Shown here piece after piece: positions 62,062 through 64,000 of a stretch of DNA of 64,000 bases. Below the pieces are notes generated by a model. It saw only the letters and a program-made list of their open reading frames with translations, was not told the DNA's origin and ran no database searches. Numbering within the stretch: position 1 is the first letter of the stretch; every line of letters starts with the position of its first letter. The DNA is taken from positions 104,260,602 to 104,324,601 of the forward strand of contig CM068826.1 in NCBI GenBank assembly GCA_028554795.2, in the 5' to 3' direction. The position numbers were made by a program, and so were the translations under genes. Source of the DNA: Sinohyriopsis cumingii. Taxonomy: Eukaryota > Mollusca > Bivalvia > Unionida > Unionidae.

Positions 62062-62344
62062 TATGCTAGTGTGTATGTTTTGGAGTTTTAACGTAGCTTT
62101 AGGAATTATTCAGTTTATTGTGATGTCTAGCACTGGGGCATCATGCCACAAATATATCCCACCCAGTCACATAATCCTAACACCAGGCTGACCAGTCCTA
62201 ACACTAACCTCTTAATGCTGAGCGTCTAGCGAGGCAGCTGTTACTACCCTTCTTACAAATCTCTGGTATGAATCGGCCGGGCTTCGAACCCGCGACCTTC
62301 CGCATCCGAGATGGACACTAACCCCTAGGCCACTGGAGCAGTCT
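62062..62344 (-). mobile_element. SINE family 1, unit B
   Basis: Same SINE, with the same internal deletion, as at 47090-47372. Confidence 0.88.
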
Positions 62345-62726
62345 TGCCCATTCTAGTTAACGACTAGTTAAATATAAAGAGACAAAAATCATCAATTATT
62401 ACACCATTTGGTTAGAAAGCTGTTTACTCACGAGTTCATTTGAAGAATTTCAATTTAAATCCAACCTACGCGATAAGCTCCAACTCACTACACCCTTCCA
62501 TGAGATACGTAATTTCGAGGTCTTTCATGTATTATACTACAGTACAGATCACAGGGGCTGTTGGTGTAATTATGATATTTATTTATAATATACCTGCCTA
62601 AAACGTTTATATTTATAATTATTCGTTTATTGGAAAAAAAAATACCTTGCATCGAATGATATTGGATGACTGGCCTTCACTCTTCTAAAACATAAATCGA
62701 TAATTCTCCATCTTCTAAGATACAAC

Positions 62727-62872
62727 ACACTTATGCGGATAAGATGATGGTATTCCGAATATGACAGCACGTGATTAAAATCTCGTTTATGAGTTTAAAT
62801 CTCGTTCGGTTCGTTAGATAAATTGGAGCTCAAGATTATCAGCGGCGTTACTATCGTAGGAGCTAGAGATAA
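62727..62872 (-). repeat. 146-bp inverted-repeat arm, right, copy B
   Basis: Identical in position and sequence to 47755-47900 except for a single base near its outer end (GCTAGAG for GCTGGAG). Confidence 0.88.
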
Positions 62873-62875
62873 TTA

Positions 62876-63268
62876 TGGAAAGCCGCAGGTACCCGGCGGT
62901 GATCACAATTTTTCCCTATATTATTATATAGGCAACAATTAGCGGCTCCGACAACAATTAGCGGCTCCGACAACAATTAGCGGCTCCTAAAATGACGGTG
63001 ATTACAATCTTTCCCTATATTTTTATATGAACTCCAATTAGCGGCTCCTACAACAATTAGCGGCTCCTTCTACAATTAGCGGCTCCTAAAACACTTCTAA
63101 TCTACGGCTCCGTTAATAAAAATCGCCAATTTATGGCTCCAGAAACACGTGAAGCTCAGTCTACAAACTACAATCACCGGCTCCTTCGACAGTAACGCCG
63201 CTGTAATTTTGATCTCCGTCTTTAGTACCGAACGAGATTTCAACTCAAAAACGAGATCTACTTAGCTA
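62876..63268. repeat. ATTAGCGGCTCC box cluster, copy C (B/C junction spacer)
   Basis: Six exact boxes as in B, again between opposed 146-bp arms. Confidence 0.88.
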
Positions 63269-63415
63269 TTATTTCCAGCTCCTACGATAGTAACGCCGCT
63301 GATAATCTTGAGCTCCAATTTAACTAACGAACCGAACGAGATTTAAACTCATAAACGAGATTTTAATCACGTGCTGTCATATTCGGAATACTATCATCTT
63401 ATCCGCATCAGTGTC
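63269..63415 (+). repeat. 146-bp inverted-repeat arm, left, copy C
   Basis: Third occurrence of the left arm. Confidence 0.88.
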
Positions 63416-64000
63416 CTTTACCGTTATCGAGCGAAGTGTAGTTTTCAGAATTTGTAACAAGGTATTTTCCATTAGTAAAGAATATTAACTTGTTTTTTTA
63501 TACTGCAGATATTTTGCTTAGACTAAAAAGTTCTCATATATCTTTACAACACTGGACAGATCTCTAAATTAAGTATCTCATGGGTGGGTGGGGGTGGAAG
63601 AACGTTATTGCGGTATTTTTTAAACTGAGGACACTTTGGCAGGATAATGAGCAAAAGTATCATGAAAGCTTGCTAAGAAAAGATCTATAACTATCACTGG
63701 ACATTTATCAAAATATAAAATACAGTATTTCTGTTAAAATTTATTGTTTGAAAGCAGGTGTTAAGAACTATCACAGTCATAAGCAGATCATCAGATAACC
63801 TACCTGGGAATGTGATTGTGTCATTTGAACAAACTTTACATGAATTCGCTCACTTAAGTGGTGTGTGATGACTCCCACAAATTTGTTTAATGGCTCACAT
63901 ATGAACATGCACCTTGCACAGTATAAATTTTTTTAGCCATTCAGCCTTTAACTTAATATTTAAGTGCTCGGAACAACTTAACTGGTAGAGGTATTACAGT

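Larger units (their letters stand above)
47902..62873 (+). repeat. Tandem array: copy B (14,972 bp)
   Basis: Complete unit with the longer internal region (51105-51893) that A has lost. All landmarks of A are present at +14,972/14,973 to the right of that point, including the SINE and the 21-bp minisatellite. Confidence 0.95.
62874..64000 (+). repeat. Tandem array: start of copy C (cut by window end)
   Basis: The first 1.13 kb of a third unit. I see no difference from the corresponding part of B (47902-49028), whereas A differs there at over ten positions. Confidence 0.93.

Noticed and set aside
33659..62873. Tandem units as two LTR retrotransposons sharing LTRs
   Set aside because: The junction sequences are inverted arms around a spacer, not direct LTRs, and no RT or protease is present in the unit.

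Overview
This is an AT-rich, intron-bearing, repeat-dominated eukaryotic window. Nothing in it looks prokaryotic: there are no dense ORFs or operons. It holds GT-AG introns, tRNA-headed SINEs, non-LTR retrotransposons, a pogo-type DNA transposon and many microsatellites. The one well-preserved host gene encodes an ependymin-related secreted protein, a family strongly expanded in molluscs and other marine invertebrates. With the repeat content this suggests a marine invertebrate, probably lophotrochozoan/molluscan. That placement is inference only.

Layout. 1-3.5 kb: wreckage of a large virus-like or Polinton-like DNA element, with an SF1-helicase plus HNH-nuclease relic on + and a frameshifted RVE-type integrase on -. 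3.5-10 kb: mostly non-coding, with a 39-bp minisatellite, a tRNA-Ser/Leu-like SINE, a SINE inserted inside another SINE with a clean 13-bp target duplication, and one copy of a dispersed repeat. 10.1-17.4 kb: the five-exon ependymin-related gene, with intron 4 full of repeats. 18.4-19.4 kb: a LINE fragment and anonymous DNA. 19.4-22.0 kb: a complete-ended pogo-like transposon (22-bp TIRs, TA target duplication) with a broken transposase and a C-terminal PHD-like finger. 22-29.6 kb: an old + strand LINE (zinc-knuckle ORF1, endonuclease, dead RT) split by a younger - strand CR1/jockey-like LINE and by a SINE with a 14-16-bp target duplication. 29.9-30.3 kb: a perfectly phased 14 x 30-bp minisatellite. 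30.3-33.66 kb: anonymous DNA with a second copy of the dispersed repeat.

33.66-64.0 kb is one structure: a head-to-tail tandem array of a unit of about 15 kb. Copy A is 14,243 bp, copy B is 14,972 bp, and copy C runs off the window. At each A/B and B/C junction a 146-bp sequence occurs twice in inverted orientation around a spacer of about 396 bp. The spacer carries 5-6 exact ATTAGCGGCTCC boxes plus degenerate ones. Each unit also holds a 5' fragment of an LTR retrotransposon, a 21-bp minisatellite, a SINE, and several exon-like coding segments on the - strand, two pairs of which splice in matching phase. I did not recognise the encoded protein. Copies A and B are nearly identical over their right 10 kb but more divergent near their left ends. 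A also has a private deletion of about 0.77 kb sealed by a SINE relic. The array is the most interesting object here, provided it is not an assembly artefact.
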